From NCBI RefSeq assembly GCF_014642875.1, contig NZ_BMJC01000006.1:1-64000 (forward strand): a stretch of 64,000 nt of DNA. The letters are read 5' to 3'. Both the position numbers and the translations under genes were made by a program. Origin of the DNA: Puia dinghuensis. Its GTDB lineage: Bacteria; Bacteroidota; Bacteroidia; Chitinophagales; Chitinophagaceae. Positions 25,135 through 32,706 of this stretch are shown here, in pieces (position 1 is the first letter of the stretch; every line of letters begins with the position of its first letter). Below the pieces are notes generated by a model that saw only the letters and a list, made by a program, of their open reading frames with translations, searched no databases and was not told the origin of the DNA.

Positions 25135-25911
25135 TCAAGCCTTATTATACCGAGCCGTGGTTCGCCGTACTTTCAGGCGAACGAACTCCTTTAGAATGAT
25201 ATATACGAAAAGAGTGTTGGTCACCGCATATCTTTTGAACAACCGTCTTGGTTCGACGTACAACCGGTACAGCCATTCCAGGCCCGAATGCTGCATCCAG
25301 AGAGGCGCTCTTTTTTGCGTTCCGATAAGCAATGGCAGGGCGCCTCCAAAGCCGATCATCACGGAATTGATCTTTCCCTTCATACAGGCCGACCATTTTT
25401 CCTGTTTGGGGCAGCCGAGCACAACTACTACGACGTTGGGGGCCGCGTCATTTATCCTGCTTATGACGGCTGCATTTTCCTCTTCCGTTAACGCCCTGAA
25501 GGGGGGACTGTAAAAACCCGCCACTTTCAGGCCCGGATACCGGGCCCCAAGAAACCTCGAAGTTTCGTCCAGCAGAGCCTTCGAGCCGCCATAAAAGAAC
25601 ACCGAGAGCTGTTGCTTTTCACATTCCCGCAACAGTTGGGGCAGGATATCGCTGCCGGCAACCCTCTCTTGCCGGATGCCGTTTAAGATGCGCAACCCCC
25701 ATGTCAAGGGTTTTCCGTCGGGAGTGACGATGTCGGCATTATTGATGACCTTGCTGAAGTCGCGGTCACGATAAGCTTCCACGAACATGTGGACATTCGC
25801 GACGCACACCGTTGCTGAAGACCTCTGCCTGGCAAGATCGATCATGTTGGGCAGGAACGACGAAAATTCACCGAGCGAAAGGTCGAAATGGATCAATTTA
25901 TCTCGCTGCAT
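25135..25911 (-). CDS. WecG/TagA/CpsF-family glycosyltransferase
   Basis: A 258-residue enzyme of the GT26 family, which adds a second sugar (such as N-acetylmannosaminuronate or a related residue) to the lipid-linked first sugar. Conserved signatures are NVHMFVEAYRD, NNADIVTPDGKPLTWG, VFFYGGSKALLDE, VVVVLGCPKQEKW and GFGGALPLLIGTQKRAP. The C-terminal end (LYVEPRRLFKRYAVTNTLF) with a hydrophobic segment and basic tail fits peripheral membrane attachment. It lies between the initiating sugar transferase and an acetyltransferase, so it probably makes the second step of the repeat unit. Confidence 0.9.
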   Translation of the reverse strand: MQRDKLIHFDLSLGEFSSFLPNMIDLARQRSSATVCVANVHMFVEAYRDRDFSKVINNADIVTPDGKPLTWGLRILNGIRQERVAGSDILPQLLRECEKQQLSVFFYGGSKALLDETSRFLGARYPGLKVAGFYSPPFRALTEEENAAVISRINDAAPNVVVVVLGCPKQEKWSACMKGKINSVMIGFGGALPLLIGTQKRAPLWMQHSGLEWLYRLYVEPRRLFKRYAVTNTLFVYIILKEFVRLKVRRTTARYNKA

Positions 25912-25930
25912 GAGGTAACTTTTGTATCCT

Positions 25931-26488
25931 TTACAGGATGCCGACGTATTTTGATTTTACCAATTCCAGGTGTTTATGAAGATCTTCCACCGTATCGAAA
26001 CGGCCTTTGATCTTTTTGGCAGGTGATCCCGCATATATCGAATAGGGTTCGACATCCTTTGTCACCAGGCTGGTGGCCGCGATGATGCTTCCTTCGCAAA
26101 TTTTTACGCCCCCATAGATGGTACTGCCGTGACCTACCATTACGTCGTTTTCGATGATGGTAGTCAGCCGGATGCCTTTCCAGTCGTAACCGGCGTCCCT
26201 CATTTGAATCGCATGCCTTATGGGAGTGCCTATTTGCTGATAGTTGTGGTCATATTTACCAATAACGGCAACTCGATTTCCGAGCATAACATTATCGCCG
26301 ATGACCGCGTCGGTTTCGATCAGCGCATCCCTGCCGATATAAAAATTCTTTCCGATGACTAGCTTTCGCTTAGCCCATAACCGTACACGGGTGCCGGAAG
26401 AAAAGCCCGTTCCGATGGTATACCTTCTGTATTTGACTTTTCTAAGGAGTTCGTTCCTTACTTTTTTTAGTGGTTTAATGATGTTCAT
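25931..26488 (-). CDS. left-handed beta-helix acyltransferase
   Basis: A 185-residue hexapeptide-repeat protein. The pattern IGKNFYIGRDALIETDAVIGDNVMLGNRVAVIG, then IENDVMVGHGSTIYGGVKICEGSIIAATSLVTKDVEPYSIYAGSPAKKIKGR, is typical of WbbJ/maltose-acetyltransferase-like enzymes that acetylate sugars of surface polysaccharides. The active-site His is probably within the long loop with DHNYQQIGTPI or in VMVGHGSTI. It is expected to modify the repeat unit of the exopolysaccharide. The gaps to neighbours are short (19 and 22 bases), consistent with operon membership. Confidence 0.88.
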   Translation of the reverse strand: MNIIKPLKKVRNELLRKVKYRRYTIGTGFSSGTRVRLWAKRKLVIGKNFYIGRDALIETDAVIGDNVMLGNRVAVIGKYDHNYQQIGTPIRHAIQMRDAGYDWKGIRLTTIIENDVMVGHGSTIYGGVKICEGSIIAATSLVTKDVEPYSIYAGSPAKKIKGRFDTVEDLHKHLELVKSKYVGIL

Positions 26489-26510
26489 ATACTTTTACTT
26501 TTGGTGAGGG

Positions 26511-27599
26511 TTATAGTGACATAAATGCTTCACTCATTTCATCACAAACTTTGGCTTGCGAGAATCGATCCGCCAATCTCTTATTATTATTGCTCATGAA
26601 TCTTCTGAGCTCTTCGTTGCAAATCAACTCATTGATCGCCTCTGCAACTTGTTTTTCGCTTCTTGGCTCCACCCAAATGACGTTTTCCGGCATGGTCAGA
26701 TGATCGATGGCGGCGCGTATCCGGGTCGTGATCACAGGCAATCCCGAAACAACGGATTTGAACAGCGCCATCGGGAATCCTTCGCCGAAAAAAGTAGGGA
26801 AAACCAGAATGTCGACACTGTCATAAAAGCTCTCCGCCTCGTCCTGGTCCACCCATCCTAAAAACCGTATGTATTGCGACACATTTAGTTTCCCGGCTAG
26901 CTCTTTGGCCTGGGCAAGCGCATCGCCATCGCCGACAAGGATAAAATCACACAGATCTTTACGCCCGATGAATGGTATGGCCTTCAAAAACTCAAACACG
27001 CCCTTTTCATTTATCACCCGCCCGATAAAAGCGATCTTCAACTTGTCGTTATTCAGCTGATATTTCTTCCTGAAATCAACACTGGAAGTAAGCCTCGAAG
27101 GCTCGATGATATTGCAGGTGACGAATATTCTCCCGGCCAGGCGCGGATTGCTGCTCCATACGAGACGTTTTTCTTCTTTGGACAGAAAAAGCCACAGATC
27201 GACCTGTTTTGTAAGAAAAGGAATGATGATCCGCCTGTAAAAAAAAGACCTTGTCGTCAAAACGGACAGATCCGATCCGTGTGACTTGATTACGATCTTC
27301 AATTTTCCATAATAAAAACTCCTTATCAGAAATACCGTAATAAAATCCCTGACAGATGCGACAGGCTCCAGCCGTGAGTTCAGGTATAGAATGTCAGGGG
27401 AGAATTTATACAACGCTGAAATTATGTTGAAAGAATTGAATACCGCGTCCATCGCCCTTCCGAGTGGCCCATTTACTGAAAAATCCTTTCTTCCATACCT
27501 CACGGACCTGCATTGCAGGCCGATCTTGTTGAGGCCATCCAATTCATCCATTGCCAAATGGGAATGCCCCTTCGGGTTTATTCCGATCAAAATTTTCAT
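26511..27599 (-). CDS. GT4-type glycosyltransferase
   Basis: About 362 residues. I start at the ATG at 27599 (MKILIGINPKG), because the 25 upstream residues are not protein-like. It has a GT-B fold with the retaining GT4 signature: LKIAFIGRVINEKGVFEFLKA, DFILVGDGDALAQA, VSQYIRFLGWVDQDEAESFYDSVDILVFPTFFGEGFPMALFKSVVSGLPVITTRI. The E in FGEGFPMAL is the usual donor-site catalytic residue. It should add one sugar of the exopolysaccharide unit. It overlaps the preceding acetyltransferase by 56 bases, an unusually long overlap. Confidence 0.87.
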   Translation of the reverse strand: MKILIGINPKGHSHLAMDELDGLNKIGLQCRSVRYGRKDFSVNGPLGRAMDAVFNSFNIISALYKFSPDILYLNSRLEPVASVRDFITVFLIRSFYYGKLKIVIKSHGSDLSVLTTRSFFYRRIIIPFLTKQVDLWLFLSKEEKRLVWSSNPRLAGRIFVTCNIIEPSRLTSSVDFRKKYQLNNDKLKIAFIGRVINEKGVFEFLKAIPFIGRKDLCDFILVGDGDALAQAKELAGKLNVSQYIRFLGWVDQDEAESFYDSVDILVFPTFFGEGFPMALFKSVVSGLPVITTRIRAAIDHLTMPENVIWVEPRSEKQVAEAINELICNEELRRFMSNNNKRLADRFSQAKVCDEMSEAFMSL

Positions 27600-28128
27600 T
27601 GTGATTATCTTTTGGTTTTGTAATTGACGATCGGGAGATGGGCACTGCAGGATTCCCGGCAACGGTTTGATCATCGCTTACGCTTTTGGTTACGACGGCG
27701 CCACAGCCTATCTTCACATTGTTCCCAATACGGATATCCCCGATGATGCAAACATTGCTGCCCATGTCTACATTATCACCGATGACCGGCGATCCGCTGA
27801 AGCCCCCACCCTTTAGTTGCTTATGGCCGATAGTCGTACAATGCCTCAGCGTACAATTCTCTCCGATGACTACTTCGCTATTCATTACAAGGCATTGCCC
27901 ATGATACAAGGCCAAATTTTTCCCGATCTTGACCTTCCAGGGTATCTCGACCGTGAAGAACCATTCAACCAGTATCCGGTAAAAGACCAGGTAGGGCAGG
28001 CCTAAATAGAAGTATATCCTGCGTGCCGAACAAAAATTAGCTATCCTGAAAAGAAGCATGATCGTCCTTCCTTTCGGGTTCCCTTTGTTCGCTTTCCAGT
28101 CCTGAAATATGAATGAAAAAAAATGCAT
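27544..28128 (-). CDS. serine-acetyltransferase-like hexapeptide enzyme
   Basis: A 194-residue protein with a hydrophobic N-terminal region (LFRIANFCSARRIYFYLGLPYLVFYRILVEWFF) and then a left-handed beta-helix: GENCTLRHCTTIGHKQLKGGGFSGSPVIGDNVDMGSNVCIIGDIRIGNNVKIGCGAVVTKSV. The HCTTIGHKQ block is CysE/VatB-like. In EPS clusters such 'serine acetyltransferase' proteins transfer acetyl groups to sugars instead of serine. The last 25 residues overlap the start of the glycosyltransferase, so either the stop or the downstream start may be shifted in reality. Confidence 0.83.
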   Translation of the reverse strand: MHFFSFIFQDWKANKGNPKGRTIMLLFRIANFCSARRIYFYLGLPYLVFYRILVEWFFTVEIPWKVKIGKNLALYHGQCLVMNSEVVIGENCTLRHCTTIGHKQLKGGGFSGSPVIGDNVDMGSNVCIIGDIRIGNNVKIGCGAVVTKSVSDDQTVAGNPAVPISRSSITKPKDNHNENFDRNKPEGAFPFGNG

Positions 28129-28149
28129 TCAACACTGTTTTTGGTACGT

Positions 28150-29253
28150 TCAATTCTCATAAACCTTTTCAAAGACGCTATTGTACTGCGATGCGATATT
28201 CTCCGCGGCATATTGCTTTGAAACGAAGCTCTTTAGTTTCGCCACCAGCTGCTCGTACGCGTCTCTTTTCCTGAGGATCGCATTCTCGAGGGCCTTTTCC
28301 AACTGGTCTCCTCTGCCGGCGTCGAAAGTAAATCCTGTAGTGCCCTCCTCGATATATTCCCTGAATCCGTCAAGATCGCTGGCGATGACGGGTATGTCGT
28401 AATTGTAGGCGATCATCAGCGGACCGCTTTGGGTTACATCCCTGTACGGCAGGACCAAATAGTGAGCGGAGGAAAAAAAGCCGGGTATTTCGGCATTCTC
28501 AATAAACCGGATATCAGCTGTAATACACTCGATGCCGGCGATCATCGGCGCATAGACGGTCTCCCATTCAGCGCACCTGCCAGCGATCGTCAGGCGGAAA
28601 TTGTCATATTTCAGGGACAATCGCCTGACCGCTTTGATCAGCATACCCAGTCCTTTATATGCCGCGATGTTGCCGAAGAACAGGAATTGAATGATATCGT
28701 AATTCTTTTGCCCGCCCGGGCCAGCCCCAAAATGTTTAAGGGACATCGGCACCGAAAATACCCGGCTGCATTTCGGCTCGATCAGTTTCGCCTGGGATGC
28801 GGAGAAGGTAAGAACGGTATCGAATTTCCGGAGAAACATTTCCTTCGTCTTCTTCAATAGAACATGGTGTTTCCACCCGCTGTGGTGTACGACATCATGG
28901 ATGCCATAAATGGTCCTGGCTTTTCTGATAAAGGCCATACATAATGTCCTGAAATAAATGTCTTCAAAATCATTAAGATATATGACATCATAATTACCTC
29001 TCCTCATCGCCAGGATCAATTTTATATAAACAGGTATGTTAAGTGGATTTCTTCTTCGGTATCTCAAATGGACAATTTTCAATTGAATGAGCTTATTCCC
29101 GGCGATCGCCGGTTCCAGTTCCTTCTCCCAATGACTGCGGCTGAGCCTGGGGATCAGCACTCCAAAGGTGATCTGATGCTCTTTGCTGAGATGCGGCAGA
29201 ACATTCATGTCGGTGTCGATTACGTCGGTGGAAGACAAATAAAATATTCTCAT
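28150..29253 (-). CDS. GT4-type glycosyltransferase
   Basis: About 367 residues, starting at the ATG at 29253 (MRIFYLSSTDVIDTDMN). The frame extends upstream across the end of the flippase gene, but that part is not protein-like. GT-B features: PVYIKLILAMRRGNYDVIYLND (acceptor half), then FLFFGNIAAYKGLGMLIKAVRRL, FRLTIAGRCAEWE, IRFIENAEIPGFFSSAHYLVLPYRDVTQSGPLMIAYNYDIPVIAS. The usual E of GT4 'E..x(7)E' is replaced by a SGPLM segment, as in a subset of the family. It should transfer one sugar in the exopolysaccharide unit. It lies 14 bases after the flippase stop. Confidence 0.84.
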   Translation of the reverse strand: MRIFYLSSTDVIDTDMNVLPHLSKEHQITFGVLIPRLSRSHWEKELEPAIAGNKLIQLKIVHLRYRRRNPLNIPVYIKLILAMRRGNYDVIYLNDFEDIYFRTLCMAFIRKARTIYGIHDVVHHSGWKHHVLLKKTKEMFLRKFDTVLTFSASQAKLIEPKCSRVFSVPMSLKHFGAGPGGQKNYDIIQFLFFGNIAAYKGLGMLIKAVRRLSLKYDNFRLTIAGRCAEWETVYAPMIAGIECITADIRFIENAEIPGFFSSAHYLVLPYRDVTQSGPLMIAYNYDIPVIASDLDGFREYIEEGTTGFTFDAGRGDQLEKALENAILRKRDAYEQLVAKLKSFVSKQYAAENIASQYNSVFEKVYEN

Positions 29254-29267
29254 TGTCGAAACAAATA

Positions 29268-30749
29268 TTAGGATGTGTGTGTCTCTGCAAAGGTGGATTG
29301 CGATCTGACCGTCTTTACCCGTTGCGTGACGCCAAGCACAACGGCTGCGAGGCCCCAGGCGCAGGCGAAGAAGCTTATCGGCCGGAAGCGCGGAGACAGG
29401 AGAACGTAGCCGACAACAAGTGCAGTCGTGAAAAAATAGAAATTGACGACATTCCTGACGGTCAATATCTTTCTCTTGACAAGGATATAGTCCTGGCAAA
29501 TATGAAACAGCAAAAATGAAATAAAAATGGAATAATTTACGATCGTGAGCGATCGAACGAATGCAAGACCGGTGCATATCAGCGCTACGCTCGCAATAAG
29601 ACTGATAATATTTATCATCATATCCACCCTTTCGAGCTTCATAGATATCAGAACCGTTGCCTGAAGCACCCCGGTTGGGAAAAGCAACATAGTCAGGAAC
29701 ATCTCCCTTGTATAGGCGGCCGCCGTTGCATAGTTGTGCCCGAAAAGAAAGGGCATTATCTCGCCGGAAAATGAATACATAAAGGTGTATACGAACAAGC
29801 CATAGAACAAAAACGAATAAAAATATCTCTTGTAAGCAGCATTGAATTGCATCGTATCACCCGAATTGTATAAAGCCACCAGGTGGGGGAACACCGACGC
29901 CGAGACGATTACCGGCAGGATCTGAAAGACGGAAAATACCCGAAAGGATATCTCGTAGACAGCCACATCCAAAAGCGAGAGCATTTTAGAGATAATGATA
30001 TTCCCGATGCGCCAGTAAACGATTGAGACGCTTCCTATCACGAGAAAAGGCCAGTTGGCAAGTATTATGTTGGTGACTTCCTTTATAGAGATATTGTAAT
30101 TCACCAGCACTCTCCAATCAAGGGTCCTTCCCGAACCGTATCTCAGAAATAAATTCAGTGTTAAGAACCTGATCCCGATGAGGCCGGCCGACAAAACCAT
30201 AATGGAGAAAGGGAAGAACAACAAAAGAAGGATCCCCAGGAATTTCAGCCCCGAATCGACAATGATGATCTTAAAAGTAATGCTTTGGGCAGACTTCGCA
30301 ATGTTCAGACACTTGACGACATAGATAAGATTATCGAACACAATGTTAATTCCCATCAACGCCGTGAGCAACCGTATCTCGTGATTGTCATATAACAGCA
30401 GCGCGAGCAAACAATTGGCGAGATAGAAGCTCACGCCGGAATACAGTTGCAATTTGAGGAACTTACCGACGAGGCCTTCGCCATTCCCGGCGCCCGAGTC
30501 ATTATTGGGTCTCGCGCCATTCCCGGCGCTCACGATCTCTCGGGTGAACCACTGGCCAAGACCCAGGTTGGAGATCGTGGCCAAAAACTGATAAAGGGAG
30601 TTGGCGATCAGGAAGCATGAAAAATCAGACGTCGTGTATTTCCTCGCCAGGATCACGTAAAACAGGCTCATTAACAGCGACTGCGATACGTTTGCGGCAA
30701 GGCCCCAAAAGCTATTGCGCATCAGTTTCGATCTATGCAGCGAGGACAT
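29268..30749 (-). CDS. polysaccharide flippase (Wzx-like)
   Basis: About 493 residues with roughly twelve to fourteen hydrophobic segments and the usual MATE/MVF-type Wzx start, KLMRNSFWGLAANVSQSLLMSLFYVILARKYTTSDF. It should move the lipid-linked repeat unit across the inner membrane. Start codons at 30773, 30749 and 30722 are all possible. I give 30749, which overlaps the polymerase gene by 17 bases. The C-terminal region, with several helices, is complete. Together with the polymerase just upstream and Wza/Wzc, it indicates a Wzx/Wzy-dependent pathway. Confidence 0.85.
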   Translation of the reverse strand: MSSLHRSKLMRNSFWGLAANVSQSLLMSLFYVILARKYTTSDFSCFLIANSLYQFLATISNLGLGQWFTREIVSAGNGARPNNDSGAGNGEGLVGKFLKLQLYSGVSFYLANCLLALLLYDNHEIRLLTALMGINIVFDNLIYVVKCLNIAKSAQSITFKIIIVDSGLKFLGILLLLFFPFSIMVLSAGLIGIRFLTLNLFLRYGSGRTLDWRVLVNYNISIKEVTNIILANWPFLVIGSVSIVYWRIGNIIISKMLSLLDVAVYEISFRVFSVFQILPVIVSASVFPHLVALYNSGDTMQFNAAYKRYFYSFLFYGLFVYTFMYSFSGEIMPFLFGHNYATAAAYTREMFLTMLLFPTGVLQATVLISMKLERVDMMINIISLIASVALICTGLAFVRSLTIVNYSIFISFLLFHICQDYILVKRKILTVRNVVNFYFFTTALVVGYVLLSPRFRPISFFACAWGLAAVVLGVTQRVKTVRSQSTFAETHTS

Positions 30750-32058
30750 CTTGTTTATGGAATAACGGGTCATAATGCGAAAATGGATACCTGACAGGGG
30801 TGATGACAAAGCAGACGAGTGACGTCAATAGAATGACAATTCTCCTGTCGGTTAATGTATAAAGCGAATTAAAAGAAACAAACCAGCAAATGATGGATGC
30901 GATGAAGAAAAGCGCAAGGTAATTGTCCCTCCTTTTAAGGTGGGCATACACCGCCTTCACAACGGGTAGAAGGATGAGTAAAAAGGAGACCACAAACCCG
31001 ATGGCGCCGATCTCGGTCAGCACCTTCAGATAACCGCTCTCTGGCTGATCAAGCAACAGGATAGTATTGTCTTTCAACACATAGTATTGATCGGACGAAT
31101 ACCGATCGACGTAATCCTTATAGTTCCCAATGCCAATGCCCAACAATTTATGGTGCAGATAAATGTCATAGGCCTCTTTCCATATATATGCGCGGAACAC
31201 ATAAGAATCGTCGAAACTGTCAATGCGCCGGAAAAGAACGAACGAATCTTTCATGAAAGGCATCGCTACGACCACAGCCAGCGCCCCGATGCCGATGAAA
31301 TACGCCATCCGCCGCCCAAAAAAGAGCAAGAGGAAAACAAAGCCCGTTGCAAAGCCCAAAAAACCGGATCGCCCGCCCGAAAAGAACATGGAAATAATGA
31401 CCAGGGTGAAAAACAGGTAATTCGATAGTGCAGGCTTTAGAATATTTCTGAAGTTGATAAGGAACAGAAAGCTGAGCATACCGAGGAATTGCGAGTTCAT
31501 TTGAGAATCCATGAAAAACCCGGGATACCGGATGCCGTCATCGGTGGTTACATTGGGGTTCAGATCAGGATAAAAGGTGAACCGTATTCCCATTATCACC
31601 TGCATCAGGATAAAAACAGCGGCTATAAAGAACGAGAATCGAAATGCACGGGTCATTTTGTCGATCAACCCCGGATGGACGGACACTTCTTTGAGCAATA
31701 ACCGGGAGAAAATAAATATCGGCAAGACAGACAGTATGCTTAGCAGAGAGTTGCCGACGAACTCGGACTGAAGGCTTCCCGCCAATACAATTACCATCAG
31801 GGCTATGAACAGATAGAAGTAGATCTTATTCCTATTCCAAATAAAAATAAAGTCTTTAACGAAAAAAAGGAAGGCAAAATAGGAAAGCACATCAAAGACC
31901 TTTAACCCACCAAAGGCTTCCGGTGTCACTCCAAGGCACATCAAAGGAAGGAAATAGCCATTGAACAACAAATAGGACTCACGGGAGTATTTGTTTATGA
32001 CGAAAAATACAAAAAAGGAGAATAAAGTGAACCCAGCCAATACAATTTGGAGCATCAT
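30733..32058 (-). CDS. O-antigen polymerase/ligase-like membrane protein (Wzy-like)
   Basis: A 441-residue protein with about eleven hydrophobic segments and a large extracytoplasmic loop near residues 290-350 (YVFRAYIWKEAYDIYLHHKLLGIGIGNYKDYVDRYSSDQYY). The motif LLGIGIGNY followed by H and E residues (HxxxLxxxxExG: LDQPESGYLKVLTEIGAIGF) is the O-antigen ligase/Wzy (Wzy_C) signature. In a wza-wzc-wzx context it is most likely the polymerase of the repeat units in the periplasm. It starts 2 bases after the NusG-like gene ends. Confidence 0.86.
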   Translation of the reverse strand: MMLQIVLAGFTLFSFFVFFVINKYSRESYLLFNGYFLPLMCLGVTPEAFGGLKVFDVLSYFAFLFFVKDFIFIWNRNKIYFYLFIALMVIVLAGSLQSEFVGNSLLSILSVLPIFIFSRLLLKEVSVHPGLIDKMTRAFRFSFFIAAVFILMQVIMGIRFTFYPDLNPNVTTDDGIRYPGFFMDSQMNSQFLGMLSFLFLINFRNILKPALSNYLFFTLVIISMFFSGGRSGFLGFATGFVFLLLFFGRRMAYFIGIGALAVVVAMPFMKDSFVLFRRIDSFDDSYVFRAYIWKEAYDIYLHHKLLGIGIGNYKDYVDRYSSDQYYVLKDNTILLLDQPESGYLKVLTEIGAIGFVVSFLLILLPVVKAVYAHLKRRDNYLALFFIASIICWFVSFNSLYTLTDRRIVILLTSLVCFVITPVRYPFSHYDPLFHKQDVLAA

Positions 32059-32060
32059 AA

Positions 32061-32597
32061 TTAAACCTGTAATAGAGAGGTTGACTGAGATTGATTTCGT
32101 TGTACCAATTCAACGTGTGATGCTTTTACTTCGGCCGTCATCATGAATCCAAGGGATGGCAGGAGAACTTTTATCACATTCCTGGAGGCCGATAATACCG
32201 TGCCCTCGAAGCCCAGGAGCACTCCATGCGTTACACGCACCGTATCGTTATTCCGGATCTCGACCCTTTCCAATTGCACATTTTCATTTTCGTTGAGAAA
32301 TTTCTTTATAAGGGTTATTTCTTCATCCGGGATGATCGCGGGTTTGTTCAACCAATAGACAAAATTGATGACACCGGTCGTGGACCGCACTGCCGTTTTT
32401 CTTTGTTCATCGCTATTGACAAACACATAACCGGTGAACAACGGAACGGTGATCATCTTTCTCCGGTCGCTCCATTGACGGGGAACCCTGGTGACAGGGC
32501 AATAGCTCTCGATATTTTTGGCTGACAGCAGGTCGGCCACTTTCTTTTCCCACCGGGGTTTCGTGTAGAGGGCGTACCACTTTGTTAAGGTTTCCAT
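32061..32597 (-). CDS. NusG-like transcription antiterminator (UpxY type)
   Basis: About 178 residues. I use the ATG at 32597 (METLTKWYALYTKPRWEKKVADLL). The frame opens 18 codons earlier, but WYALYTKPRWEKKV is the canonical NusG N-terminal beginning. A NGN domain (PLFTGYVFVNSDEQRKTAVRSTTGVINFVYWLNKPAIIPDEEI) is followed by a C-terminal KOW domain (VRVTHGVLLGFEGTVLSASRNVIKVLLPSLGFMMTAEV). In Bacteroidota, locus-specific UpxY antiterminators keep RNA polymerase going through long capsule operons. Here the gene follows wza and wzc instead of being first, and stands directly before the wzy-wzx-transferase part. Confidence 0.87.
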   Translation of the reverse strand: METLTKWYALYTKPRWEKKVADLLSAKNIESYCPVTRVPRQWSDRRKMITVPLFTGYVFVNSDEQRKTAVRSTTGVINFVYWLNKPAIIPDEEITLIKKFLNENENVQLERVEIRNNDTVRVTHGVLLGFEGTVLSASRNVIKVLLPSLGFMMTAEVKASHVELVQRNQSQSTSLLQV

Positions 32598-32706
32598 TAC
32601 GCAGGGATATAAAGTTGTTTTTAAGGTAAAGCTTCGCTGATCCACTCCCATACAGCGTATGGTAGCCTTTCATTCGAATTATGTCGAAAACTGTTTTGCT
32701 ATTGTA

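Noticed and set aside
29254-29577. N-terminal extension of the glycosyltransferase ending at 28150.
   Set aside because: It covers the end of the flippase gene out of frame and is Arg/Cys/His-rich. The ATG at 29253 starts the typical GT-B beginning.
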